A stretch of 64,000 nucleotides of DNA, taken from NCBI GenBank assembly GCA_963971535.1, contig OZ020589.1:74731811-74795810 (forward strand), given 5' to 3'. Position 1 is the stretch's first letter; every line of letters starts with the position of its first letter. This DNA is from Notolepis coatsorum (taxonomy: Eukaryota; Chordata; Actinopteri; Aulopiformes; Paralepididae). Shown piece by piece: positions 32,811 to 43,830 of the stretch. Made by a program: the position numbers and the translations under genes. The notes under the pieces were generated by a model. That model did not search any database. It had not been told where the DNA came from and saw nothing but the letters and a program-made list of their open reading frames with translations.

Positions 32811-34600
32811 AGTAGGAGTTAGATCATTTTGTGTACTGTACTGTGTAGGGACTGTCCTGCTCCACTAGGGGCAGGCTTTTCTCATTCACTAGGCTGGGGG
32901 CGGGGCTGGCTTTTCTAATTCACAGGAGCGATCTTTTCTACTCTACGTTGGCTTTGAGAGTTGTGAATGAATGAATGAATGAAAACTTTATTTAACAGAT
33001 TGCAGAATGGGTACAATACAGTACGGCTCAATACATACAATTGTTAAGGGGATGCAGACCTGAGAAAGACGTTTGTCTTGTTTCCATCAGGGTCCCCCAT
33101 TTTCAATTCATATAGACATTTATGACATACACAACATACATGACATTTATGGCATAGGGTATTAGGGACATATAGGTATTTAGTACTGATACATTTGTAA
33201 ATTGTGACATAACCGGTATTCAAATATACAGTACTGTTACCCCTAGATCCTGACAGAGTATATACATATGATGGGGAGGGGACTGTACATTAGGAGGGGG
33301 TGGGTGGGTGGGAGAGAAATATACATACGGCGGGGAGGGAATATATACATGTTTGATTGATTGAATTGATTGAAAACTTTATTAACAGATTGCAGAATGG
33401 GTACAGTACAGTACATAGATGTAGCAGTAGGCCTACTGTCTATCTGTATGTCATGTATGGGGACCCTGATGTAAACAAGACGAAAGTCTTTCTCTGGTCT
33501 GCATCCCCTTAACAATTGTGTGTATTGAGCTGTACTGTACCCATTCTGCAATCTGTTAATAAAGTTTTCAATCAATCAATCAAAACAGCTCAATACATAC
33601 AATTGTTAAGGGGATGCAGACCAGAGAAAGACGTTTGTCTTGTTTACATCAGGGTCCCCCATTTTCAATTCATCATAAACTGTACTGTGCAGGACAGTGA
33701 TGCAACAGTAGCAGGACAGTACATCACAGTGATGTAGCAGGACAGTGATGCAACAGTAGCAGGACAGTACATCACAGTGATGTAGCAGGACAGTGATGTA
33801 GCAGGAGTCAGGACATTGGATCACAGTGATGTAGCAAGACAGTGGATCACAGTGATCATTTTGTGTAGTGTACTGTGTATGGACTGTCCTGCTCCACTAG
33901 GGGCAGGCTTTTCTCATTCACTAGGCTGGGGGCGGGGCTTGCTTTTCAATTCACAGGAGCGATCTTTTCTACCACATTGTACAACAGAACTGCAGAGTCC
34001 CGAGGCTGGTAAGTGCTAGTTAAAATGTACAGTAGTGCACAAACTCTACGTTGGCTTTGAGAGTTGTATTATACTGATATAAAAGTTATGCTGTAGGTTG
34101 TATGTGGGAGGGGGGCGGGGGGCTGCGTCGCCCACAGTATTTGGTTAACGTTACTGTGGGAAGTTATGCTGTAGGTTGTGTATGGGGGCGGGGGGGGGTG
34201 GGTACGTCGTCCACGGTCTATTTAACGTTATGTACAGTAGTTGTGTTTGATTGATTGAAAACTTTATTAACAGATTGCAGAATGGGTACAGTACAGTACA
34301 TAGATGTAGCAGTACTGTCTATCTGTATGTCATGTATGTCTGTCCTGATGAATTGAAAATGGGGGACCCTGATGTAAACAAGACGAAAGTATTTCTCTGG
34401 TCTGCATCCCCTTAACAATTGTGTGTATTGAGCTGTACTATATTGTACCCATTCTGCAATCTGTTAATAAAGTTTTCAATCAATCAATCAAAACAGCTCA
34501 ATACATACAATTGTTAAGGGGATGCAGACCAGAGAAAGACGTTTGTCTTGTTTACATCAGGGTCCCCCATTTTCAATTCATCATAAACAGGGGTGTAAAA
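32811..34600. repeat. Duplicated left arm of the 9-kb element
   Basis: The terminal block (GATCATTTTGTGTA through GACTGTCCTGCTCCACTAGG and AGGAGCGATCTTTTCTA) at 32822-32945 recurs at 33856-33975, and CTCTACGTTGGCTTTGAGAG recurs at 32940 and 34045. A second block at 33350-33680 recurs at 34240-34590; each is partly palindromic, with TTGATTGAAAACTTTATTAACAG opposite CTGTTAATAAAGTTTTCAATCAA. The AATAAAGTTTTCAATCAATCA words look like the 3' tail of the LINE at 34740-35735. Confidence 0.75.
33690..33852 (-). repeat. Minisatellite, inverted copy of the right-arm array
   Basis: Units of GTGATGTAGCAGGACA and GTGATGCAACAGTAGCAGGACA, the reverse complement of the TGTCCTGCTACATCAC units at 40840-41830. 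About six units. Confidence 0.88.
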
Positions 34601-34739
34601 AGTACCCAGAAATTATACTTTACTACTACTATTATACTAAGTACACTGTACAACTGTACAAGCAAAACTGTACATTGGAATATTGACGAAACCATACTTG
34701 GTCATTTACTGTACATTGGAGGGGGTTGGGTTAGGACAT

Positions 34740-35735
34740 TTACAGGGTCCAGTTTCGAATTGCAGTCTCCCGTAGTTGCTCTTTGAGAGTGGTTTTGAAA
34801 GTGGGTAGTGATTCACATTCCTTTACAGCAGGGATCAGCAACCTTTTTGATACGAAGTGCCATTTTAAAATGTTCTTGTTAACCAGTGTGCCATATCAAT
34901 GTTAAGGTTAATTATGAAACCACATCACAATGTAAATCTCCAACAGATCTGTAATTCTATTCCATCCATATAGGCAACGTGCATAGCAATAGTTTTAATA
35001 ACCATTTTCCTCTCATAAATATATAAGAGAATGCTGCCGTCTTTATGAGATGCTTGCTTGCCATACCTGGACACATTCAGCCTTGTCTGCCTCATCCTTT
35101 AAAGTTCTCATGTTTGGTCTCAAAATGGCGTTTAACACTCAATGTTCGGCAAACAACAACAGACTGACCCTTCTCATTGGCTCTGACCATGAAATATCCC
35201 TGGTATATCAGTCAACCTACAGTACCATAAATAACAGGCTGTGCAACTGCCAATGGCTGTGAAAGAGGTAACTGCATGGGGAGGTAACTCAACATTTCCA
35301 AAAAGGTTCCTCTTACACATTTGCTAGTGTGCCATGTTGGTTTAGATAATGTGTACCAATGGTGGCACTCGTGCCTAAGGTTGCTGACCCCTGCTTTACA
35401 GCTTTGGGTAGGGCGTTCCACATCGATGTGGCATAATTGCGAACCGTGTTTAGTCCCTTGTTTGAGCCGAATCTGGGTTTAACATGATTTGTGGAGCTCC
35501 CTCTGGTGTTGTGATCGTGGTATTCACTGACCTTTGGGAAGTATTTTGACATGTACATGGGTACCTTAGTCGTATAGTGTATCTTGTTGACCAGGCCCAT
35601 TGCAAGTGGCTGTACTCTGTCATCTACTCTAAGCCATCCTAGGTTGTCAAAGTGGGCAGGGGTGAGGTGGGTTCTAGGAGTAAGGTCAAGCAGTAGTCTG
35701 ACCAGTTTGTTTTGAGATCTGCCAGGTTATGACAT
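34740..35735 (-). pseudogene. CR1/Rex-type LINE C-terminus, split by a hAT
   Basis: Minus strand: a C-terminus with YFPKVSEYHDHNTRGSS, FGSNKGLNTVRNYATSMWN and ALPKAVK up to 35402, continuing after the hAT at 34829-35393 with ECESLPTFKTTLKEQLRE, AIRNWTL and a stop at 34740-34742. The exact continuation confirms that the hAT is a later insertion. Different family from the 30-kb LINE. Confidence 0.82.
34829..35393. mobile_element. hAT MITE with 8-bp target duplication
   Basis: Ends CAGGGATCAGCAACCTT and AAGGTTGCTGACCCCTG are flanked by CTTTACAG at 34821-34828 and 35394-35401. 565 bp, no transposase. It interrupts the LINE C-terminus. Confidence 0.93.
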
Positions 35736-36599
35736 TTATGCTTCTACCTAAAACCAGGTTATGTGAGTAGCTGGGATTGGTTCAGGTTCTGATATTGCTG
35801 TACAGGCCAAGATTTCACTGATCGCTTTAGTACTTAGACACATAGCACTATGTTGTATCCTCTCACCAGGCTCCAATGCAATGGGGCACATTTTCACATG
35901 ATGTTGCTGTCAATGACGCATTATACAAAATGGTCATCAGTAGTGGCCACAGAAATAAACCCATATTCCATAATGGGACTTGAGTATACTGAATATTTGA
36001 CCATACCAAATATCTCATATAAAAGGCCTTCTAGTAGGCCAGTTGACTAACTCACATAATTAGCATCATATAGCCACAATACTAACTAACAATGCTTTAC
36101 TTTTTCTCTTTCCTTGGCATGTCTCCCAGGGGGCCCGGAATCACTACTTACTGGTCTGTTTAGTCCTATCTCATTCCTCATCTCTCCTGCTCCATCCCTC
36201 ATCTGCTGACTGTGGTCATCCTGTCCTGGGTGTGTTTGGTCTCCTGCTCCACTCTTCTTCAGGCTCTGTGATCCTGCACCTTTTTAGGGTGGAGGATATC
36301 GGCAGCCATTGGACGTGGTTGGCTGCCTGAATTTAGCTTAAGTCTATTGCTCTTTTTGCCCAACAAAGTAACTGCAATTTTTTTGAGGACCAGCACCATG
36401 AAAGGACAAGACAATCTGAATGTGTGCACATAACCTCACCATGCTCACTGAGAACACCTGCACAATGAGGATTACAGTTGATCACAAATGATGTGCTTGT
36501 TTATGTGTTGTGCTTGTAGTAGTAGTGTTAGCTTGTGTGCTATTTGATTGTTATTATTTACACTGTTTCTAAACAACTCCTAACTGATCAGAAAAAGAT
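35736..36599. other. No feature recognised
   Basis: Interior of the 9-kb element. A CT-rich stretch at 36120-36280 and nothing coding that I recognise. Confidence 0.45.
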
Positions 36600-36724
36600 A
36601 CTGGAATATGTTGTTTCTTTACACATATGTTGGATTATGTAATTGGTTTGTCTTTTTTATTGGTTTGTCATGACAAACCAATTACATAATCCAACATATG
36701 TGTAAAGAAACAACATATTCCAGT
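36600..36724. repeat. Perfect 53-bp palindrome
   Basis: 36600-36652 (ACTGGAATATGTTG... to GGTTTGTC) and 36672-36724 are exact reverse complements around the 19-base spacer 36653-36671. The spacer ends ATTGGTTTGTCAT, which also pairs with the start of the right arm. The lack of any mismatch in the arms suggests recent origin. Confidence 0.95.
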
Positions 36725-37799
36725 TAACGGTATATTTTTTTAATGATTCGTTACGGCGAAATCAATACTTCCATTTGTATAAATTGCATTAAGCGGACCT
36801 TAGTATTGCTGCCTGGCTGAGGGGCTTGTTGCGGCTCATGTGCATGCGCACGCTCGGCCAATCAGAGCAACACGGAAGGGCTTGTTGCTTACTGAAAGTA
36901 TTCACGCGGTTGGGGCTCCTTTTGCACAAATTACTGCATCAATACAGCTAAATATATACTTTTCCACGATATTCTAATTTATTGAGCTGCACCTGTACAT
37001 CACTGTGCTCAGGAGGCAAAACGATGTCTAACATGCCTGCCATGTATCACAAACAGTACTGTATTTGCAAATCTGGTATGTCATAAATGTATAGATGTAG
37101 CTGTACTGTCTATCTGTATGTCATGTATCAAGTTTCAAGTTCAAGTTTCTTTAATAGTTGTCATACAGAAGTACAGAATACTTTTGCTAGACAAAAGATA
37201 AGTGAAATAAAATAGTATAGCATGTAAAAAAAATAGAAGTAAAAATAGAAGTCACGTACGTAGACACAGTGTAAGGGCCATATGAGTGTTTTGATTATGT
37301 CGGTAGCTTCTCCGATATATATATATATATTTTGTAATTGTGTTTAGTTTAAGGCACAATTAGGCGCCGGTGTGTAGAGGCCAAGGCCAACTTGTTGGAT
37401 TTGTATTGCTAGAATATTAGAATGAATTTTGTCTAGAATAGTGTCTTATTTATGTTTGAACACTAGAGGGCTCACCGCCTCCATTATAGCCAGCTGGAAG
37501 TCATGAGATTACTTGAATGTAATTCAAGCATATATACCTTTAGGAGTTGAACATGAAGTAGTATTTTAACTTTGGGTGGAATAAAGTTTTAGAAACATTT
37601 GGGATGAATACACCTTTAAAGCTATTTGTGGGAATACACATACAAAAATAAAAACGAAAGAATGGAAAAACATGCAGAACTGATCGCTAATGCTGTCACG
37701 TCCCTGATGAAGATGAACAGGAGCACTTGGATTGGCAAGGTATTGTATTGGAGCGGACCCACGACAGGATGAAGGATGACAGGATGGGTCAAGCGCAGA
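36725..37799. other. Unassigned interior of the 9-kb element
   Basis: No gene. Holds a fragment at 37085-37125 shared with the left-arm repeats (AGATGTAG, TACTGTCTATCTGTATGTCA), a short (TA)n at 37315-37330 and TTTGGGTGGAATAAAG at 37571, a relative of the minisatellite word TTTGGGTGGAATACACC. Confidence 0.5.
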
Positions 37800-39614
37800 T
37801 GACATTTCAATGGCGCCGGGTGTGGGAGGGGATTAAAGCCATCACTGACTATAAGGGGACAACATCACCCATAAATAGCTCTGTCACATTAACCGAGGAG
37901 TTGAACCATTTCTATGCCCGGTTCGACAGAGCAAACAGGGACCAAATAGTACAGCCCCTCCCCCCCAGCGGCACAGCCCCCGTCCTGAGCCACCATGAAG
38001 TCAGGTGTTGCCTCCGGAATACCAACCCAAGGAAGGCAGCAGGACCTGATGGAGTGGTGGGCCGCATACTGAAGGAGTGTGCGGACCAGTTGACGGAGGT
38101 CTTCACAGATATATTTAATCTTTCCCTGCTACTATCATATGTCCCAGCATGCTTCAAAACATCCACAATTATTCCAGTACCCAAGCAGTCAGTTGTCACG
38201 TGCCTGAATGATTACAGACCCGTGGCACTCACCCCCCCCCCCTGCTAAATGTCTAGAGAAACTGGTCAGGAAACACATTACATCCATCATTCCGGCCTCC
38301 TTTGACCAATACCAGTTTGCTTACAGGCAGAACAGATCAACTGAAGATGCTATAGCCATTGTGCTTCATACCGCCCTAGAACACCTAGAGAAGAAAAACA
38401 CCTACGTAAGAATGCTCTTTGTCGACTATAGCTCTGCCTTCAACACCATACTCCCCCGTAAACTCATCAGTAAACTCCAAACCCTGGGTCTGTGTAATAC
38501 ACTGTGTAACTGGGTGCTGGACTTCCTCACAAACCGCACACAAGCCGTCAGACTGGGCAACTACACCTCGTCCACCCTGTCTCTCAGCACCGGCGCCCCG
38601 CAGGGTTGCGTACTCAGCCCACTACTGTACACCCTGCTCACACATGACTGTTCCCCCTCCTACCCCTCCAATTACATCATCAAGTTCGCAGACGATACCA
38701 CAGTTGTGGGTCTCATAACAAACAACAATGAGTCTGCCTACAGGAGGGAGGTGGAGGACCTTATAGTCTGGTGTGATAATAACAACCTGGCGCTCAATAT
38801 AAAGAAAACAAGAGAGATTATAGTGGATTTTAGAAGATCAAGGCCTGACCACTCCCCTCTGCTCATCAACAACGAAGTAGTGGAGAGGGTCACTGAGTTC
38901 AAGTTCCTGGGTCTCAGTGTGAGTGAGACCCTGTCTTGGAGCACCAACACCGCCTCAGTGATCGGAAAAGCTCAGCAACGCCTATACTACCTAAGGAAGC
39001 TGAAGCAGGCTGGCCTGCCACGAAATCTCCTTGTCAACTTTTACCATTGTGCGGTTGAGAGTGTGCTGACCTACGGTGTGTCTGTGTGGTTCTCCAGCTG
39101 CACAAAGGCAGAGCAAGAGGCTCTACAGAGGGTGGTGAAGGCGGCAGGCAGGATCATCGGGACTCCTCTACCAAACATCACCTCCGTCTTCACCTCCCGC
39201 TGCCTCCACCGCTCCAAATGTATCATCAAGGACCAGTCGCACCCAGCACATCACCTCTTTCAGCTCCTTCCCTCAGGGAGGAGATACCGGTCAATACATG
39301 CTAAGAGTACACGATTTAAGAACAGCTTTTTCCCCCAAGCAGTTAGACTGTTAAACACTCATTGACTGTCCCCTCACGTGCACCATGCACTTACCACTGC
39401 ACTTGATAATCTCTGATTACCACCCATTATGCACTTTATTATTTAAAATATTCTGTTATGTACAGTGTTATGTGTTATGTGTTCATGTATGTATTATGTA
39501 CTACGGTCTGTGGGAGCTCCCCTGAAATTTCGTTGTATACTGTGCAATGACAATTAAAAGTCTATTCTATTCTATTCTATTCTATTCTATTCTATTCTAT
39601 TCTATTCTATTCTA
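37800..39614 (+). mobile_element. L2-type LINE ORF2, nearly intact RT
   Basis: A plus-strand frame from about 37812 (FQWRRVWEGIKAITDYK) through RT motifs [51 protein letters not shown] (first catalytic Asp), [15 protein letters not shown] and [12 protein letters not shown] (both Asp present) to the C-terminus [16 protein letters not shown] with a stop at 39365. The only break I see is a frameshift in an 11-C run at 38232-38242 after VALT. The 5' part, including endonuclease, is missing. The element ends with the (TTCTA)n tail at 39561-39614, typical of fish L2. Confidence 0.9.
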
Positions 39615-39739
39615 ACCCCCCCAAAGGAATGCGTGTGTGCTGCCCATCTCACATGTGTTACAAATAAAGACTTCATAGTCCCATTTCATTCATTTATTCA
39701 TTCAAACGATTTGGGGTTATAAGCTTTAAAAGGATTTGG

Positions 39740-40209
39740 GGAAGACACCATAACACAATTGGGTATTCGAACCTTTAAAACCATTTGGGTGGAATACACC
39801 TTTAAAATTATTCGGGAAGACACATTTGGGTATTAGAACCTTTAAGACCATTTGGGTGGAATACACCTTTAAAATGATTCGGGAAGACACATTTGGGTAT
39901 TAGAACCTTTAAAACCATTTGGGTGGAATACACCTTTAAAATGATTCGGGAAGACACATTTGGGTATTAGAACCTTTAAAACCATTTGGGTGGAATACAC
40001 CTTTAAAATTATTCGGGAAGACACATTTGGGTATTAGAACCTTTAAGACCATTTGGGTGGAATACACCTTTAAAATGATTCGGGAAGACACATTTGGGTA
40101 TTAGAACCTTTAAAACCATTTGGGTGGAATACACCTTTAAAATGATTCGGGAAGACACATTTGGGTATTAGAACCTTTAAAACCATTTGGGTGGAATACA
40201 CCTTTAACT
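39740..40209. repeat. 67-bp minisatellite, about seven copies
   Basis: CACATTTGGGTATTAGAACC recurs at 39821, 39888, 39955, 40022, 40089 and 40156, an exact 67-bp period. Each unit also contains TTTGGGTGGAATACACC and ATTCGGGAAGACA. Copies differ at only a few bases (AAAATT/AAAATG, AAGACC/AAAACC). Confidence 0.95.
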
Positions 40210-40246
40210 GTCCTGCTAGTGTTGCATCACTGTGATGTACTGTCCT

Positions 40247-40800
40247 GCTAACCATTTGGGTGGAATACACCTTTAACTGTCCTGCGACTGTACACCTACT
40301 GTACTGCTACTGTACACATACTGTACTGCTACTGTACACCTACTGTACTGCTACTGTACACCTACTGTACTGCTACTGTACACACCTCCTGCACATTGTG
40401 ATGGGGCTGTCCTGCTAACCATTTGGGTGGAATACACCTTTAACTGTCCTGCTACTGTTGCATCACTGTGATGTACTGTCCTGCTAACCATTTGGGTGGA
40501 ATACACCTTTAACTGTCCTGCGACTGTACACCTACTGTACTGCTACTGTACACCTACTGTACTGCTATTGTACACCTACTGTACTGCTACTGTACACACC
40601 TCCTGCACATTGTGATGGGGCTGTCCTGCTAACCATTTGGGTGGAATACACCTTTAACTGTCCTGCTACTGTTGCATCACTGTGATCCACTGTACTGCTA
40701 CTGTATTATAACCTTTAAAACAATTTGGGTGGAATACACCTTTAAAATCATTCGATTTGGGTTATAACCTTTAACACTATTTGGGTGGAATACACCTTTA
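40247..40800. repeat. Higher-order repeat mixing two minisatellite units
   Basis: Blocks starting ACCATTTGGGTGGAATACACC at 40251, 40418, 40487 and 40632 alternate with TGTCCTGC and 22-bp CTACTGTACTGCTACTGTAC units. The composite block from 40251 repeats at 40487 (236 bp), the second copy having one 22-bp unit fewer. Confidence 0.85.
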
Positions 40801-40839
40801 ACTGTCCTGCAGCCATTTTACCACTGTCCACTGTACTGT

Positions 40840-41830
40840 ACAGTCCTGCTACATCACTGTCCTGCTAACCATTTGGGTGGAATACACCTTTAACTGTCCT
40901 GCTACATCACTGTGATGTACTGTCCTGCTACATCACTGTAATGTACTGTCCTGCTACATCACTGTCCTGCTACATCACTGTCCTGCTACATCACTGTCCT
41001 GCTACATCACTGTCCTGCTACATCACTGTAATGTACTGTCCTGCTACATCACTGTCCTGCTACATCACTGTCTTGCTACATCACTGTCCTGCTACATCAC
41101 TGTGATGTACTGTCCTGCTACATCACTGTCCTGCTACATCACTGTGATGTACTGTCCTGCTACATCACTGTCCTGCTACATCACTGTGATGTACTGTCCT
41201 GCTACATCACTGTCCTGCTACATCACTGTCCTGCTACATCACTGTCCTGCTACATCACTGTGATGTACTGTCCTGCTACATCACTGTCCTGCTACATCAC
41301 TGTGATGTACTGTCCTGCTACATCACTGTCCTGCTACATCACTGTGATGTATTGTCCTGCTACATCACTGTGATGCTACATCACTGTCCTGCTACATCAC
41401 TGTGATGTACTGTCCTGCTACATCACTGTCCTGCTACATCACTGTCCTGCTACATCACTGTGATGTATTGTCCTGCTACATCACTGTGATGCTACATCAC
41501 TGTCCTGCTACATCACTGTCCTGCTACATCACTGTGATGTATTGTCCTGCTACATCACTGTCCTGCTACATCACTGTGATGTACTGTCCTGCTACATCAC
41601 TGTCCTGCTACATCACTGTCCTGCTACATCACTGTCCTGCTACATCACTGTGATGTATTGTCCTGCTACATCACTGTGATGCTACATCACTGTCCTGCTA
41701 CATCACTGTCCTGCTACATCACTGTGATGTATTGTCCTGCTACATCACTGTGATGCTACATCACTGTCCTGCTACATCACTGTCCTGCTACATCACTGTG
41801 ATCCACTGTCCTGCTACTGTTGCATCACTG
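40840..41830. repeat. 16/26-bp minisatellite (TGTCCTGCTACATCAC)
   Basis: About 1 kb of TGTCCTGCTACATCAC units with an optional 10-bp TGTGATGTAC insert, giving alternating 16- and 26-bp steps. Same sequence in reverse complement near the left end (33690-33852). The plus-strand 83-codon Cys/Ser/Thr-rich frame at 41402 is repeat translation. Confidence 0.95.
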
Positions 41831-41871
41831 TCCTGCACAGTACAGGACACAAAATGATTTAACTGCCTCTC

Positions 41872-42000
41872 TGCTTTCTCCGCATCGAGAGACAGCACCA
41901 CAGCGGGGTGGTCCATTTTGTAAGTCATTTGGATAACATTAAGGAGCCTTCTCATGTTGTCGGTAGAGTTCCTACCCTTAATAAAATCATCATCTTTTGT
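41872..42000 (-). pseudogene. L1-type ORF2, upstream part of the split element
   Basis: Minus strand: DFIKGRNSTDNMRRLLNVIQ, then AVVLSLDAEKA, the L1 RT segment that normally precedes FDRIEWPYLF. The continuation is at 32801 across the 9-kb insertion. Similarity to L1 stops upstream of DDDFIKGR, so the element is 5' truncated. Confidence 0.85.
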
Positions 42001-42498
42001 GGTCTCGTTCCTTAGAGTTTGCGTAGCCATCATGCTTTTTATAGCCAAATAAGATAGGTAGAAATAAAGGTAAAGTATGGCAATGGTTTAATTAACTTGA
42101 AATTATAAAAAGAGGCTTTTTGGCGTAAACATTTAAGTTCCGGAGTCACATCATGGCACATACCCCATCCTCGACCCGGAACCGGAACCCTTTAATACAA
42201 ATGTTGAGATTGTTGGTGAACAACTAATTTTTGGTTAGTTTTAACGTTAGCTAACGTTAGATGCAGCTACAGGCAATCGATGAGGAGGAATTTCTTAAAT
42301 CGGCAGCGCGTCAGAGCCGTATATAATAGAATAGCCCTGTGGTACGTAGGCACGACCGCGCAGATCGAAACTACCTGTTGTATTAAATGAATTGATGTTT
42401 AACTTGTCCCTGTGTCCAATCATTTTGGTCACTAGCCCCACCCGTTCATTGTAAACAATGATGCATGTAATTGTATTAACGTTATTGTGTGTTGTAGC
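42001..42498. other. Unassigned, probable interior of the 17-kb hAT unit
   Basis: Contains TTAGCTAACGTTAG words but no domain that I recognise. Confidence 0.4.
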
Positions 42499-42788
42499 TA
42501 GGGATGGGTACCTTTCACATTTGAACCAATACGGTACCGGTACCTGTGAATCGATACCAGTAACCAACGGTACCTTTTTTCGGTACTTTAGTCTCAAGAA
42601 ATGTTATTTACCTACCTCAGTCGTGAAAAAAAATCCAAACTTCAAATAACTACAATTTCGACAGTTTTCGGCTTGCCATTGCTCCGACTGCTTTGTTGTT
42701 GAATCAAGTAAAATCCTAGGTAAGCATATATTGTGCGTCTGAACGTTGACATGAAAATAAAAAAGGTAAAAAAAAATAAAGAAATTGT

Positions 42789-42838
<50 letters not shown>

Positions 42839-42923
42839 GGTATCTCACTTGAATCGATACTCGGTAGTACCGACGTGTTTCGGTTCGGTACCTCAAAAGT
42901 ACAGAATTCGGTACCCATCCCTA
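42499..42923. mobile_element. hAT MITE with 8-bp target duplication
   Basis: TAGGGATGGGTACC and GGTACCCATCCCTA are flanked by GTTGTAGC at 42491-42498 and 42924-42931. Interior holds (TA)16 with a T run at 42791-42838. No transposase. Confidence 0.93.
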
Positions 42924-43127
42924 GTTGTAGCTATGTTATACATTCTGAATGGCATTAATGTTAGTTGGTTAACTATTTAGCTAATGTTGATAGCATTGAA
43001 TAGCATCAACGCTAGCTGGCTACAACAAATTCTCACAAGCTGGTTCGAGTTTTCTCATAGCCGCGAGTATTCTCATAGCCGCGAGTAATCGATTAATCGA
43101 TTACTCACGCCCATCCCTACTGGATAC

Positions 43128-43579
43128 AGGGCAATTCCGTGAACGGCAGGAATAGCAGGAACGCGACAGGATAACGGCAGACAGGGTTTACGGAACACAA
43201 GGTACAGGATACACAGAGCAGGACAGACGGGGAGCTTCACACAGGCAAGACACGGGGCAAGGAAAATTACGCAACACCGGAAACAAGGGAGAGGCAGGTA
43301 TATACTGTATACAGGAGGTAATGATAATGAGCCACAGCTGTGGAACAACACAGACTAAAACATGACCTGACTAAATTACAGAACACGACAGAGTACAGAG
43401 TAATGAACATAGACAGATTGAACATGAGTACATGCAGAAGCGGCACTAGCAGCGATTGTCCACTAGATGGCAGCAGAGAACAGTTTATGAACGGGAGACA
43501 GTTCATGAGCAGAGGACAGTTCATGAGCAGGGGACAGTTTATGAGGGGACTTTGGATGGGGGCGAGGAACGGATTGTGA
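43128..43579 (-). mobile_element. LTR-like repeat, other part
   Basis: On the minus strand it begins TGTCACAATCCGTTCC at about 43579 and runs through CAGCTGTGGCTCATTATC and ACCTGCCTCTCCCTTG to CCCTGTATCCAG, where the 17-kb unit is inserted; it resumes at 26096. Short GACAGTTCATGAGCAGG repeats at 43480-43540. No coding region attached, so probably a solo LTR. Confidence 0.55.
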
Positions 43580-43830
43580 CAGAAGCGCAAACGTCCGTTA
43601 ATACATAATCATCCAAAGATGGTAAGTTGGGAGTGTTGTGTTCATTTTAGGCCTGTCCCCGACTAAGGATTTGTATAGTCGACTATGATTGGCCAAAATG
43701 TGCCAATAGTCGACTGAATTTTTTTTTTCTTTTTAACTTCAGATTCAGATTCAGATGACTTTATTCACCATATTGCAGTACAAATGGAACGTGATTTGAC
43801 GTTTACAGTGCATGCTTTTATCCACATTAA

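Larger units (their letters stand above)
32811..41871. mobile_element. 9-kb Mutator-like/foldback element with 9-bp target duplication
   Basis: The L1 RT frame is cut between LSLDAEKA and FNCIEWPYL; TGCTTTCTC (32802-32810 and 41872-41880) is present on both sides as a 9-bp duplication. The ends share an inverted repeat: GTTAGATCATTTTGTGT plus ACTGTACTGTG on the left (from 32818) and the complement of GTTAAATCATTTTGTGT plus CCTGTACTGTG on the right, about 30 of 33 bases alike. Both subterminal regions carry the same minisatellite words in opposite orientation. A 9-bp duplication and long repeat-rich ends point to the Mutator superfamily or a foldback element. No transposase found; an L2 LINE and a hAT MITE are nested inside. 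Confidence 0.82.

Noticed and set aside
34589-34665. Possible hAT start (AGGGGTGTAAAAAGTACCC)
   Set aside because: Resembles a known type of fish hAT end, but neither a right end nor a duplication could be found.
41402-41653. 83-codon Cys/Ser-rich frame
   Set aside because: It is the TGTCCTGCTACATCAC minisatellite read in one frame; the 26-bp step gives periodic peptides without meaning.
39740-41830. Regular repeats resembling a CRISPR array
   Set aside because: The units are contiguous minisatellites without unique spacers, in a eukaryotic transposon context with no cas genes.
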